A DNA stretch of 64,000 bases, taken from positions 1-64,000 of the forward strand of contig RDZH01000019.1 in NCBI GenBank assembly GCA_004293935.1. The letters run 5' to 3'. The notes below the pieces were generated by a model. The model was not told where the DNA came from, searched no databases, and was given only the letters and a program-made list of their open reading frames with translations. Source of the stretch: Alphaproteobacteria bacterium (GTDB taxonomy: Bacteria > Pseudomonadota > Alphaproteobacteria > Rickettsiales > UBA998). The position numbers were made by a program, and so were the translations under genes. Below, in pieces: positions 1-7,750 of the stretch (position 1 is the first letter of the stretch; every line of letters begins with the position of its first letter).

Positions 1-1
1 A

Positions 2-118
2 TTTATCTCACCCTACGATAAACTCGTTCAAGAATTTGACCAAAAACCCCATCTATTCAACATTAATCCAATCCATAAGTTGATGGGACTGAACAATTAC
101 TCTACCTCATTTTTTTAG
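2..118 (+). CDS. 3' end of an unidentified gene, cut by the window edge
   Basis: An open frame runs from the window edge for 38 codons to a TAG stop, and its peptide (FISPYDKLVQEF...NNYSTSFF) has ordinary amino-acid composition. The 5' part lies outside the window, so neither the family nor the start can be judged. It would converge with the minus-strand secreted-protein gene that follows. A chance open frame of this size is possible, so confidence is low. Confidence 0.35.
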   Translation, partial: FISPYDKLVQEFDQKPHLFNINPIHKLMGLNNYSTSFF

Positions 119-199
119 CGTATCAAGGATACAAAGGTGCTGAATGCAAGGCATCAGAACCTAGTGATGAGAGAACCGTAGCCCTCTCAGGTTTAATCA

Positions 200-718
200 T
201 CAGAACGGGCGTTCATCGATCACTTCGGGTTCACCAATGAAGGCGTTTCCGAACTGGCTTTCCATGAGGTGCGCGAAAATTGCTGCACGTTCACGAGACG
301 TGAAGGAGGCAACATAAATGCGCCGACCCTCAGATCCAGCAAACGCATCGTGACAGAAACGATCCTGCACGACGTTCAAATTTGAACTGGTGTAGCGAAT
401 CTGCACAGGGTAAATGGTTACCGGATATGCAGAAGCACGCGTAGGCAAGGCATCTCCGCACGTAGCACGTGGGAAATAGGATTGCAGCGGATTCTCACTT
501 CTGAGAACTTCCCGCTTTTCTTGGGGTGTAGCTTGCGCTCCATCCATTAAAGATCCCAACGCACGACGACCAAGCTCATCACTTGCGCCCCGTATGAAAC
601 CTTCCCAAGCGGCATCCCAGAAATTCTGAGAGAACACGGGTTGAGCATCAACTGCTAACACCGACGAACCGATAGCCAAAGCAGAACACAAGGCAACAAA
701 CGAACGTTTGATAGACAT
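200..718 (-). CDS. Small secreted protein with a SPOR-like C-terminus, function unknown
   Basis: This encodes 172 residues. The start is set at the internal ATG (MSIKRSFVAL...), because a GGTGG-type ribosome-binding site precedes it and because the first residues form a classical signal peptide ending near VLAVDA, so the product is probably periplasmic. The C-terminal ~60 residues (QIRYTSSN...RRIYVASFTSRERAAIFAHLM) have the alternating strand/helix look of SPOR-like peptidoglycan-binding repeats, but the similarity is by eye only. The longer start in the ORF track would put 20 extra residues in front of the signal peptide. I do not recognise a named family. Confidence 0.6.
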   Translation of the reverse strand: MSIKRSFVALCSALAIGSSVLAVDAQPVFSQNFWDAAWEGFIRGASDELGRRALGSLMDGAQATPQEKREVLRSENPLQSYFPRATCGDALPTRASAYPVTIYPVQIRYTSSNLNVVQDRFCHDAFAGSEGRRIYVASFTSRERAAIFAHLMESQFGNAFIGEPEVIDERPF

Positions 719-942
719 GATGAATTTCCACCGTTTTATAGAGTGTACAAACACTGAAAGCTGAATGATGAAAAACATAATCCAGCGAATGAGAAGGTTC
801 TCATAATGCTATGAGAAGTACAGGATTCACGAAATCATGATTGCAGGGCAATATAAAAACATGAATCAAGGTACGCCTTGAACCATTACACACATACACA
901 CATCTTGTCAATAGTTTTTTTGTTTTTTTTCCCAAAAAAAGG

Positions 943-1227
943 CTATGAGCGCACCGATCCCTCTTTCATACCCTCTTTGATCATATCAGTGAAGATATAA
1001 CGCACATGATCTTCGGGGCGAATTTTTCCCGATCCTATGGCAGCAATGCCCGCTTGGATCATACGTTCTGTTGGTTGCGTCGGCATAAAAGTGAGGTTTG
1101 CCGCTTTTAATGCCTGCATAACCGCGTTAGCTTGCTTGCTATAATCCTCAAAGAAGTAGGATTTATCCGCTTCTTGGATTGCTTTTGCAATAATCTTCTG
1201 TATAGATGGAGGGGATGACTGATTCAT
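943..1227 (-). CDS. Small hypothetical protein (94 aa)
   Basis: A 94-residue soluble protein with no signal peptide or membrane segment. It is mostly helical by composition (QKIIAKAIQEADKSYF...). It contains an aromatic-rich helix and ends in a charged tail. It stands alone between the secreted-protein gene and the first 140-bp palindromic element, which begins 40 bp upstream of its start. I do not recognise a family. Coding character rests on composition and length only. Confidence 0.55.
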   Translation of the reverse strand: MNQSSPPSIQKIIAKAIQEADKSYFFEDYSKQANAVMQALKAANLTFMPTQPTERMIQAGIAAIGSGKIRPEDHVRYIFTDMIKEGMKEGSVRS

Positions 1228-1266
1228 TATGATATATAATACGTAGGAATGGTCAAAAAAACACTA

Positions 1267-1412
1267 AGAACCTATCTTCACAGACTTTCAAAATGCCTGC
1301 AACACTCGGTTTTTTACGCTTCCGCTACTCATGTACTTCTATGTACACTCCGTTGCGGTTCTCAAAAACACAAGCGTTTCGGCGGTTTTCAAAATCTGTG
1401 CAGATAGGTTCT
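1267..1412. repeat. 140-bp palindromic element, copy 1
   Basis: The block starts with AGAACCTATCT and ends with the inverted counterpart AGATAGGTTCT; the inversion continues inward (CACAGA/TCTGTG). The centre (TTCCGCTACTCATGTAC, then CTCCGTTGCGGTTCTC) is shared with copies at about 39.3 kb and 52.8 kb, while the flanks between core and ends differ. It looks like a non-autonomous MITE or REP-type element without coding capacity. It ends 21 bp before the start codon of the amidotransferase gene, so it may shape that gene's leader. Confidence 0.75.
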
Positions 1413-1433
1413 AAACTAATATGAGTTTTAGCT

Positions 1434-2177
1434 ATGAATGTACTTTCCCGCGCCCCACGCATTGGCATCACGATGGATCATGAAACCACGGCTTCCTATT
1501 CGCGCTATCCGTGGTATGCGCTGCGAGAAAATTATTGCAGCTCTATTGCGCAATCAGGGGGCGTACCCTTGCCGATTCCTCATGAACGTGCATTGGTGGA
1601 AACCTATCTTGATATGATCGACGGGCTAGTGATTACGGGCGGGAATTTTGATGTATCACCTGCGCTCTATGGGCAGGAAGTTGTAAGCGATACGGTATCC
1701 ATGAAAGATAATCGAACCCTATGTGAATATGCACTGGTGCAAGGAGCATTGGCGCGATCCATGCCTATTTTGGGGATATGTGGCGGGCAGCAACTGCTTA
1801 ATGTGGTGCTTGGGGGGACGCTGATTCAACATATACCGGATGCGATTGCACAGCCACTTGCGCATGAACAACCCAATCCACGCCATGAAGCGGGGCATGT
1901 TGTTAGTTTTGTGGAAGATAGTATGTTAGCGCGTATTGCTGGGTGCGCTCAAACTTCTGTCAATAGTGCGCATCATCAAGCGGTGGATGTGGTCGCGCCT
2001 AAGGTGCGCGTCAATGCCTATGCCCCTGATGGAGTGATTGAGGGGATTGAACTGCCCGATCATCCTTTTTGTTTGGGTGTGCAGTGGCATCCTGAATTCT
2101 TTATCAGTGAGGTGGATCATAAGCTCTATACTGCGTTTATTGAAGCCGCAAAAATTTATGCTGGAAATGTCGGATAA
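1434..2177 (+). CDS. Gamma-glutamyl-gamma-aminobutyrate hydrolase-like class I glutamine amidotransferase (peptidase C26)
   Basis: 247 residues, the usual length for the PuuD/peptidase C26 family, which hydrolyses gamma-glutamyl amide bonds in polyamine or related catabolism. The nucleophile elbow is visible as LGICGGQQLLN (Cys near residue 116), followed by GGTLIQHI, and the His/Glu partners sit in GVQWHPEFF near residue 219. No synthetase domain is attached, so it is a stand-alone hydrolase. No other polyamine-degradation gene is nearby, so the true substrate is inferred from family only. The ribosome-binding site is weak, and palindromic element copy 1 lies directly upstream. Confidence 0.85.
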   Translation: MNVLSRAPRIGITMDHETTASYSRYPWYALRENYCSSIAQSGGVPLPIPHERALVETYLDMIDGLVITGGNFDVSPALYGQEVVSDTVSMKDNRTLCEYALVQGALARSMPILGICGGQQLLNVVLGGTLIQHIPDAIAQPLAHEQPNPRHEAGHVVSFVEDSMLARIAGCAQTSVNSAHHQAVDVVAPKVRVNAYAPDGVIEGIELPDHPFCLGVQWHPEFFISEVDHKLYTAFIEAAKIYAGNVG

Positions 2178-2325
2178 TATGTTCTATGTGATGAGTATAA
2201 AGGAGTCTAACGTGCCACGGGGTGAGGGGGAGTGATGGTTTTATCTTCCGTATATACATTTTTTGTACATAAATCGTATGATATTAAAAACTTCATTATA
2301 TGCTATTAATGAGGTGATGGAGAGT

Positions 2326-2868
2326 ATGATGGACAAACCAGAAACATATCCTGTGGAAGCAATCGTTAATTATTTCCTTGATTTTGTCAAACGTCATCGG
2401 ATTGTTCTCACGCCAATGAAATTGCAAAAAATGCTCTATTTTGCTAATGGGTGGTCTTGGGCGTTTTATGATAAACCTATTATTCACGATGAATGCTATG
2501 CATGGGAGTATGGTCCTGTCTATCCATCGGTCTATCATCAATATAAAAGCCCCATTAAAGCCACGCCGATTGATCCTGATCATAAGATGACAAAAATGCA
2601 TGTTGCATATGATGCAATGAAGTTTGAGGCAACGATGACCATGCCCTGTATTTCTCCAGAAGACGAAAAAGCCATTGAACTCTTAGAAAGCATTGGGCGA
2701 ACTTATGGATCGTTTGGTGCTATCACCCTATCAGATATGACGCATGTGGATGCCCTAGATAATCCTTGGCGTTGTGCGCGTCAGAAAGAACGTGAACACA
2801 ATATTCTTATATCAGAGGATATTGATAAGTATTTCAAGAGGTTGAAACGCGAGGGGAAATTATGTTAG
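2326..2868 (+). CDS. Panacea-domain (DUF4065, SocA-like) antitoxin-type protein
   Basis: The protein carries the Panacea/DUF4065 signature: VNYFLDFVKRHRIVLTPMKLQKMLYFANGWSWA, then YAWEYGPVYPSVYHQY. This domain defines antitoxins of the SocA/PanA type that neutralise varied toxins encoded next door. The track start (2263) adds 21 residues; I prefer the ATG at 2326 (or 2329) because GAGGTGATGGAG precedes it and the domain begins shortly after. The gene overlaps the next gene, a membrane protein, by 7 nt, which is typical of a translationally coupled toxin-antitoxin pair. Family assignment is fairly secure; the antitoxin role is inferred from family and context. Confidence 0.8.
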   Translation: MMDKPETYPVEAIVNYFLDFVKRHRIVLTPMKLQKMLYFANGWSWAFYDKPIIHDECYAWEYGPVYPSVYHQYKSPIKATPIDPDHKMTKMHVAYDAMKFEATMTMPCISPEDEKAIELLESIGRTYGSFGAITLSDMTHVDALDNPWRCARQKEREHNILISEDIDKYFKRLKREGKLC

Positions 2869-3440
2869 AAGAAACTATAACCTCTCCAAACGATCTTGAA
2901 CGTGTGAATTACTCAGGAAATTCTTACCGTTCATTTGAACATATCTTCAGCACAGAGGTCAAACGCTTGGAAGTAATAAGAAAATGGATTGCTGGTTTGT
3001 TAATCCTTCTTTTTATACTCATTGTTAGTTTTCCTTGGGTATATGATTATTGCCTTTTTCGTGTAGAGGGCATGAAAAAAATAGCATTTCTTAGTGCAGG
3101 TACATTCTCATCTTCTTTTCTTTTAAGCATGTATCTGCTAGGAAAAACCGTAGGATTTTTATTCTTATTTTCTGTTTTTGCATGGAGTGCCAAAATATAT
3201 TCACACACACGCCGTTTGATTCTTTCTTATCGTGACAAACAGTTGCGAGGGCAGATGATTGTTTTTTTGAATCAGGATGCAGGAATTGATGTTACGCCTT
3301 ATCTTGACGGCTTGCTTGAACCCATACTTCATGCAGCAGATGCCAAAAAGAAAGAAATACAAAAATCAGATGATCAGCACGCATTGGTGGATGTCATTAA
3401 GAGCCTCATTGAGACATTAAAAGAGAAAAAAGATGGATAA
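2862..3440 (+). CDS. Two-to-three-span membrane protein, putative toxin partner of the Panacea gene
   Basis: 192 residues. A charged N-terminus is followed by hydrophobic segments at roughly 45-65 (WIAGLLILLFILIVSFPWVY) and 75-110 (FLSAGTFSSSFLLSMYLLG...GFLFLFSVFAW), then a cytosolic-looking charged tail (DAKKKEIQKSDDQ). I recognise no family. The start overlaps the end of the Panacea gene by 7 nt and its stop overlaps the murA start by 8 nt, so the three genes are almost certainly on one transcript. Panacea antitoxins are known to pair with membrane-acting toxins among others, so this could be one; it could also be an unrelated membrane protein. Confidence 0.7.
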   Translation: MLEETITSPNDLERVNYSGNSYRSFEHIFSTEVKRLEVIRKWIAGLLILLFILIVSFPWVYDYCLFRVEGMKKIAFLSAGTFSSSFLLSMYLLGKTVGFLFLFSVFAWSAKIYSHTRRLILSYRDKQLRGQMIVFLNQDAGIDVTPYLDGLLEPILHAADAKKKEIQKSDDQHALVDVIKSLIETLKEKKDG

Positions 3441-4728
3441 AATACGCATTATTGGCGGTGTGCCGCTTGAAGGAACAATACGGATTAGCGGGGCGAAGAA
3501 TGCGGCATTGCCGTTGATGTGCGCTGCCTTATTGACGGAGAAGCCGTTCACGCTTACCAATGTTCCGTACCTTGCCGATATTGTCACCATGACCAAATTG
3601 CTGATGCAGCATGGGGTGGAAATGAGCATGACGGATGCACATGCACGGCAGACGATGGGGGGGATCACACTTGGGCGCACCCTTGTGTTGGATGCATCGA
3701 ACATTTTCAATAAAACCGCTCCTTATGAGATTGTCCGCAAGATGCGTGCCTCGGTGTTGGTACTAGGACCATTGCTTGCTCGTTTTGGTGAGGCGCGGGT
3801 GTCGCTTCCGGGGGGGTGTGCGATTGGAACACGACCGATTGATCTGCATCTGAAGGCATTGGAACAGATGGGAGCAGACATTGAATTAGATCAAGGCTAT
3901 ATTGTTGCCAAAGCACCTAAGGGGCTGCACGGGGCAGAGATTTATTTTAATATGGTATCTGTGGGTGCAACCGAAAATATTGTGATGGCAGCAACGCTGG
4001 CGCAGGGTACAACGGTGCTACGCAATGCTGCATGTGAGCCTGAGATTGTTGATCTTGTGCAATGTTTGCGGGGGATGGGAGCGAATATACATGGTGAAGG
4101 TACACCGACATTGACGATTCATGGCGTGCCGACTTTAGGCAGCGTGTTTCATCATGTGATGGCGGATCGGATTGAGGCGGGGAGCTTTCTTGCGTGCGTT
4201 GCTTTGGCAGGAGGGGATGTGACGCTTACCCATGCGCCTGTTGATGCGATGTTGCCCGTGCTAGAAAAAGCGCGTGAGGCAGGTGTGGTGCTGCATACGC
4301 CCAACCATCAAACATTACGCATTACGAGCCAAGGGAAATTAGAACCCGTCGACATTATCACGCAACCACATCCTGCATTCCCTACCGATATGCAAGCGCA
4401 ATTTATGGCGATGATGTTGCTCACCTCGGGTACATCCACCATAACAGAAACGATTTTTGAGAATCGATTTATGCATGTTCCTGAATTGATGCGTATGGGC
4501 GCAAATATCCAGCTTAAAGATCGTTTGGCGATTGTGAAAGGTGTGCCGAAACTTAATGGTGCTGAAGTGATGGCAACGGATTTGCGTGCGTCTATATCAC
4601 TTGCGATTGCTGCTCTTGCAACCCCTGAAGAAACAGTGATTCATCGCATTTATCATTTGGATCGTGGCTATGAGAATTTGGAAGCAAAGCTCTCCGCGTG
4701 CGGAGCGGATATTGTGCGGATGAAGTGA
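3433..4728 (+). CDS. murA: UDP-N-acetylglucosamine 1-carboxyvinyltransferase
   Basis: MurA transfers enolpyruvate from PEP to UDP-GlcNAc, the first committed step of cytoplasmic peptidoglycan synthesis. The 431 residues are family-typical. Seen directly are the N-terminal substrate motif SGAKNAALPL near residue 20 and the active-site loop LPGGCAIGTRPIDLH with the catalytic, fosfomycin-sensitive Cys near residue 129. The start ATG follows AGAGAAAAAAG and lies within the stop region of the preceding membrane-protein gene, an unusual setting for an essential gene. A FitAB toxin-antitoxin operon follows. Confidence 0.97.
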   Translation: MDKIRIIGGVPLEGTIRISGAKNAALPLMCAALLTEKPFTLTNVPYLADIVTMTKLLMQHGVEMSMTDAHARQTMGGITLGRTLVLDASNIFNKTAPYEIVRKMRASVLVLGPLLARFGEARVSLPGGCAIGTRPIDLHLKALEQMGADIELDQGYIVAKAPKGLHGAEIYFNMVSVGATENIVMAATLAQGTTVLRNAACEPEIVDLVQCLRGMGANIHGEGTPTLTIHGVPTLGSVFHHVMADRIEAGSFLACVALAGGDVTLTHAPVDAMLPVLEKAREAGVVLHTPNHQTLRITSQGKLEPVDIITQPHPAFPTDMQAQFMAMMLLTSGTSTITETIFENRFMHVPELMRMGANIQLKDRLAIVKGVPKLNGAEVMATDLRASISLAIAALATPEETVIHRIYHLDRGYENLEAKLSACGADIVRMK

Positions 4729-4747
4729 TGGGACATGATGTGAGAAG

Positions 4748-4792
4748 ATAATCATTGATTATATTGACATCAATGCAATCAATGATTATAAT
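4748..4792 (+). promoter_or_regulatory. Consensus sigma-70 promoter with a 13-bp inverted-repeat operator for the FitAB pair
   Basis: TTGACA (4764-4769) and TATAAT (4787-4792) are separated by exactly 17 bp. A perfect 13-bp inverted repeat (ATAATCATTGATT at 4748-4760 and AATCAATGATTAT at 4777-4789) brackets the -35 box and overlaps the -10. This is the arrangement expected for an autorepressing ribbon-helix-helix antitoxin. The first gene starts 25 bp downstream behind AGGGGGAAAA. Promoter and operator are seen in sequence; binding by the encoded antitoxin is inferred. Confidence 0.75.
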
Positions 4793-4816
4793 GCATCTTG
4801 TGTAGGGGGAAAAACT

Positions 4817-5062
4817 ATGGCAAATATTACAATACGCGGCATTCCTGATCATACCAAAGACATATTACGGGTACATGCTGCACAGCATGGGCAATCTCTA
4901 GAATCTTATATTCGCCGTATGTTACAAGAAGCAACAAATAAGTCAGTCACGGATAATACGGGTATGTTGGATATAGCTCAGAAATGGTTCGGAGAAGAGC
5001 ATGGCATTGATATGGAAATTCCTGAGCGTCATACAAAGCGTTCAATAGAGGTATTTGAATAA
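4817..5062 (+). CDS. fitA: FitA/VapB-type ribbon-helix-helix antitoxin
   Basis: 81 residues. The N-terminal half (MANITIRGIPDHTKDILRVHAAQHGQSLESYIRRML) is the Arc-like ribbon-helix-helix DNA-binding domain of FitA-type antitoxins, and the C-terminal half is the tail that would wrap the toxin. AGGGGGAAAA serves as ribosome-binding site. The last base of its stop codon coincides with the first base of the toxin gene, so the two are translationally coupled. A strong promoter with an inverted-repeat operator lies directly upstream, consistent with autoregulation by the FitAB complex. Confidence 0.85.
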   Translation: MANITIRGIPDHTKDILRVHAAQHGQSLESYIRRMLQEATNKSVTDNTGMLDIAQKWFGEEHGIDMEIPERHTKRSIEVFE

Positions 5063-5481
5063 TGATTATTCTTGATACCAATGTCATTTCTGAATTAATG
5101 CGCCCCCTCCCAGATGAAAAAGTAACAGCATGGTTAGGTAATAGAACAAAACTTCATTATGGCATAACGACTATCACGATTGCTGAAATTACACGAGGAA
5201 TAGAGCGGCTAGCCATAGGAAAAAGACAAGATGATTTACGCTCTCGTTTTGCGCAGTTTGTGAATGAGGCTTTTCATGGTCGCATCTATGCTTTTGATGA
5301 AGAAGCTGCACAAAACTACGCGACGATAGCGACAAGACGTGAACGCTCTGGATTACACGCTGATCCTATGGATATGCTGATTGCAGCTATAGTCAAGGTG
5401 CATAAGGCTACGCTTGCTACCCGTAATATCAAGGATTTTACAGAATGCGATATTACGATCATGAATCCATGGAATAGCTAG
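5062..5481 (+). CDS. fitB: FitB/VapC-type PIN-domain toxin ribonuclease
   Basis: 139 residues forming one PIN domain. Acidic metal-binding residues are visible at MIILDTNVISELMRP (Asp5), TIAEITRG (Glu near 43) and DPMDMLIAA (Asp near 103), matching active VapC/FitB endoribonucleases that cleave tRNA or other RNA. No inactivating change is seen. It forms an operon with the antitoxin gene immediately upstream. A TTTTGTCAAACGATTATAGCACTTTTT tract just after the stop resembles half of a palindrome family seen elsewhere in the window and may aid termination. Confidence 0.87.
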   Translation: MIILDTNVISELMRPLPDEKVTAWLGNRTKLHYGITTITIAEITRGIERLAIGKRQDDLRSRFAQFVNEAFHGRIYAFDEEAAQNYATIATRRERSGLHADPMDMLIAAIVKVHKATLATRNIKDFTECDITIMNPWNS

Positions 5482-5530
5482 TTTTGTCAAACGATTATAG
5501 CACTTTTTAGTCTGCATACGTCTATCTTCT

Positions 5531-5603
5531 TGTCATGCTTGGCGTAAGGCAGGCATTCAGAATAACCCATGATCGCTGGATTCCCGCCTTCGTGGGAATG
5601 ACA
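5531..5603. repeat. GTCAT...ATGACA palindromic repeat, copy 1
   Basis: TGTCATGCTTGGCGTAAGGC at the left and CCTTCGTGGGAATGACA at the right form two arms with internal palindromes (CCCGCCTTCGTGGG). Related units occur at 8440, 39035, 41365 and 48583. The form resembles the widespread repeat palindromes with GTCATtCCCGCGAAgGCGGG seen in many alpha- and gammaproteobacteria. It separates fitB from a convergent regulator gene. Confidence 0.7.
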
Positions 5604-5622
5604 AAAAACTCAGCTTAGCAAT

Positions 5623-6642
5623 TCAGCTAATTCCGTGTTCTTTGAGTTTGCGGTAAAGCGTGGTGCGTCCAATAGCGAGGTCACGCGATAAGGTGCTTTT
5701 GCAGCCATGATGATGGTGATAGAGTCGGGCGATGATGCTTTTTTCTATGTCGTGTAAGGAATGGATCGCACCTGTCTGTTCATCAATCAGTGAGATATTC
5801 CATTGCGGATCGATCATGTGTGTTTGTGGTGTGCGCCCGTCATCATAATGTTCACTGAGTCTTAGCAGATCTACTATCTGTGTGCGATGGTGGATGTTAA
5901 GGATTCTTCGTTGACATAAGAGAAAGCAAAAATTTTGTAGTGATCGTATATTATGCGCCCAGAGGTGCTGTTGTAGCCATGCTAACATAGCGGGGCTGAA
6001 GTGCGGGGTATGAGGAAGGTTCATCATTTCAGTGCAGTAATCAAGATAGTGATTAAGGTAGAGTGCCGTATCATGGGGGCGATAATGCAAGGGTGAAAGT
6101 ATAATATGTTGGTGTGGATGATCTACTAGATGGTATTTGAGTAGATAGATCGCTTCACGTAGTTCATGTGCGTGGTGCGCAAAATTAGGCGATTCAATGA
6201 GAACAAGGGCAGGGGTGTGATCATGGGATGCACATAAAAATGCACTATAGCGATGCAGTGCTTCCAAAGAAATCTGTTCATCCAGACGTAGCACGCAATG
6301 CGCTCCTGTTGCCCAAAGATGATCAAGGTGCGCTAAGGTGGATGCACTATCTTCATCGGCAAGGATCATTCGATGCCATGGATGCATCCCAATGGTGTTT
6401 TGTTGTTGCGCATGACGTTCGATGAGACGTTCTATCAGCAATGATTTGCCTACGCCCTGTGCGCCTTCAATCCATAATAAGGTGCGATGCTGATCATAGG
6501 CATTTTGAGCGCGTTGTATCATGGTGATGGTAGCGCGATCAATGCAAGGAAAATCGCGCAATAAGGTGCGTTCCTTATGAGCGTGTTGCTCAATATCGGG
6601 GCGAATAGCAGGATAGGTAGGGGACATGGAACGCATCATCAT
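5623..6642 (-). CDS. Degenerate NtrC-like AAA+ regulator with a Fis-type helix-turn-helix
   Basis: About 339 residues. An AAA-like domain shows a Walker A (EGAQGVGKSLLIERL near residue 65), but the GAFTGA loop that contacts sigma-54 is not visible and the remaining AAA motifs are weak. The C-terminus (LHDIEKSIIARLYHHHHGCK...RTTLYRKLKEHGIS) is a Fis/NtrC-type helix-turn-helix. It is therefore likely a DNA-binding regulator that no longer activates sigma-54 polymerase. The start is one of three adjacent ATGs after TGGAG; the longer track start reads into the palindromic element abutting the gene. Confidence 0.65.
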   Translation of the reverse strand: MMMRSMSPTYPAIRPDIEQHAHKERTLLRDFPCIDRATITMIQRAQNAYDQHRTLLWIEGAQGVGKSLLIERLIERHAQQQNTIGMHPWHRMILADEDSASTLAHLDHLWATGAHCVLRLDEQISLEALHRYSAFLCASHDHTPALVLIESPNFAHHAHELREAIYLLKYHLVDHPHQHIILSPLHYRPHDTALYLNHYLDYCTEMMNLPHTPHFSPAMLAWLQQHLWAHNIRSLQNFCFLLCQRRILNIHHRTQIVDLLRLSEHYDDGRTPQTHMIDPQWNISLIDEQTGAIHSLHDIEKSIIARLYHHHHGCKSTLSRDLAIGRTTLYRKLKEHGIS

Positions 6643-6648
6643 TACTCC

Positions 6649-6768
6649 ATATATACCCATATCACTTCAAGGAGTTGAGTCCGCCAAGTGAAATGAAGGG
6701 TATATCTTATTAAACATACTCATCTGTCCACATGTTGATAGTACGCATCGTGCGTGGGCGATGAGTAT
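6649..6768. repeat. 120-bp double-palindrome element, copy A
   Basis: About 118 of 120 positions can be aligned with 61988-62108, with some differences. The left half is a palindrome closed by ATATACCC/GGGTATAT with an inner TCACTT/AAGTGA stem. The right half is closed by ACTCATC/GATGAGT. The inner left stem has a different sequence in the second copy yet remains paired, suggesting selection or templating on structure. This copy abuts the 5' end of the NtrC-like regulator gene, and the remaining ~145 bp up to the hydrolase gene hold nothing I recognise. Confidence 0.75.
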
Positions 6769-6913
6769 ACAACTTTAGGTAATTTTATTTTGCATAAAAA
6801 CAACTAATACTACTTAAGATGCCCTCAATGCACGATTGATGGCTAAGTGATGCAGGTAAGACACAATTTATGGTTTTTTGAAGCAAGAAAATAACAACCT
6901 AAAGTTGCGTGCA

Positions 6914-7750
6914 TTAAAGTTGAGGGCATTGGGTGCGCAGTGCCAGCAAGATAGAGGGCGTATCAAGATTGATGTGATCCGCATCAGGATAGACAATCCG
7001 TTCTTTGGGGGTGCGGATTGCATCCATCAGGCGTGCGCTTTGTTCTTCAGGGATAATAGTATCCTTCTTTCCATGAAAAATACATACAGGGCTTATGATG
7101 TGCGGTGCGCGTGCTAGAGAATCAAAATGATCTTTGAGCAACCATGATATAGGGATATAAGGGTAGCGTAATTGCGCGACATGGGTGATGGAGGTGTAGG
7201 GAGAAAGCAAAATCGTTTGATGAAATGGATGCAGTGTTGCAAGATGCACCGCAACACCCGATCCGAGGGATCGCCCCATTACGATCATGTTGGCAGGTTC
7301 AATACCATGCTGGTGTAAGAATTCCACGGCGGTTTCCGCATCTAAGAATAATCCTGCTTCGCTAGGTTTTCCATTACTCGCCCCATAACCGCGATAACTA
7401 AAAGCAAGCAACCCATATTCACCCCCCACAATATGCGCAAAGAATGATTGCAACTGAGAAATGCTCGTGGCATTGCCGTGCAAATACAGAATAGTTTTGT
7501 AACCATCTTTCGGCGGTTGATACCATGCCATGAGTTCAAACCCATCAGGGGTGTATAAGGTCACTTCTTGAATGTGCGGTAAGATGGTGCGATCAGGGGC
7601 GTGATAGGTTGATTTATTGGTGACATATAATAAATCCCGTTGCGCACTATAAAGATAGGCACATAAGCTACCATAGGCTACTAGTACCACAATCAGCAAC
7701 AAGAAAAGGATGCGATATAATAACCGACGGAATGAGTGTGCCTTGATCAT
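6914..7750 (-). CDS. Membrane-anchored alpha/beta hydrolase
   Basis: 278 residues. An N-terminal transmembrane helix (YRILFLLLIVVLVAYGSLCAYLY) precedes an alpha/beta-hydrolase fold of the ABHD13/BEM46 or serine aminopeptidase type. The oxyanion segment LYLHGNATS lies near residue 95, the nucleophile elbow is GRSLGSGVA, and the acid and base are in HGKKDTIIP and DADHINLD. All three catalytic residues are present. The substrate is unknown; family members act on esters or lipids at the membrane. Its ATG overlaps the stop of the upstream DUF2177 gene by 4 nt, so the two are co-translated. Confidence 0.8.
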   Translation of the reverse strand: MIKAHSFRRLLYRILFLLLIVVLVAYGSLCAYLYSAQRDLLYVTNKSTYHAPDRTILPHIQEVTLYTPDGFELMAWYQPPKDGYKTILYLHGNATSISQLQSFFAHIVGGEYGLLAFSYRGYGASNGKPSEAGLFLDAETAVEFLHQHGIEPANMIVMGRSLGSGVAVHLATLHPFHQTILLSPYTSITHVAQLRYPYIPISWLLKDHFDSLARAPHIISPVCIFHGKKDTIIPEEQSARLMDAIRTPKERIVYPDADHINLDTPSILLALRTQCPQL

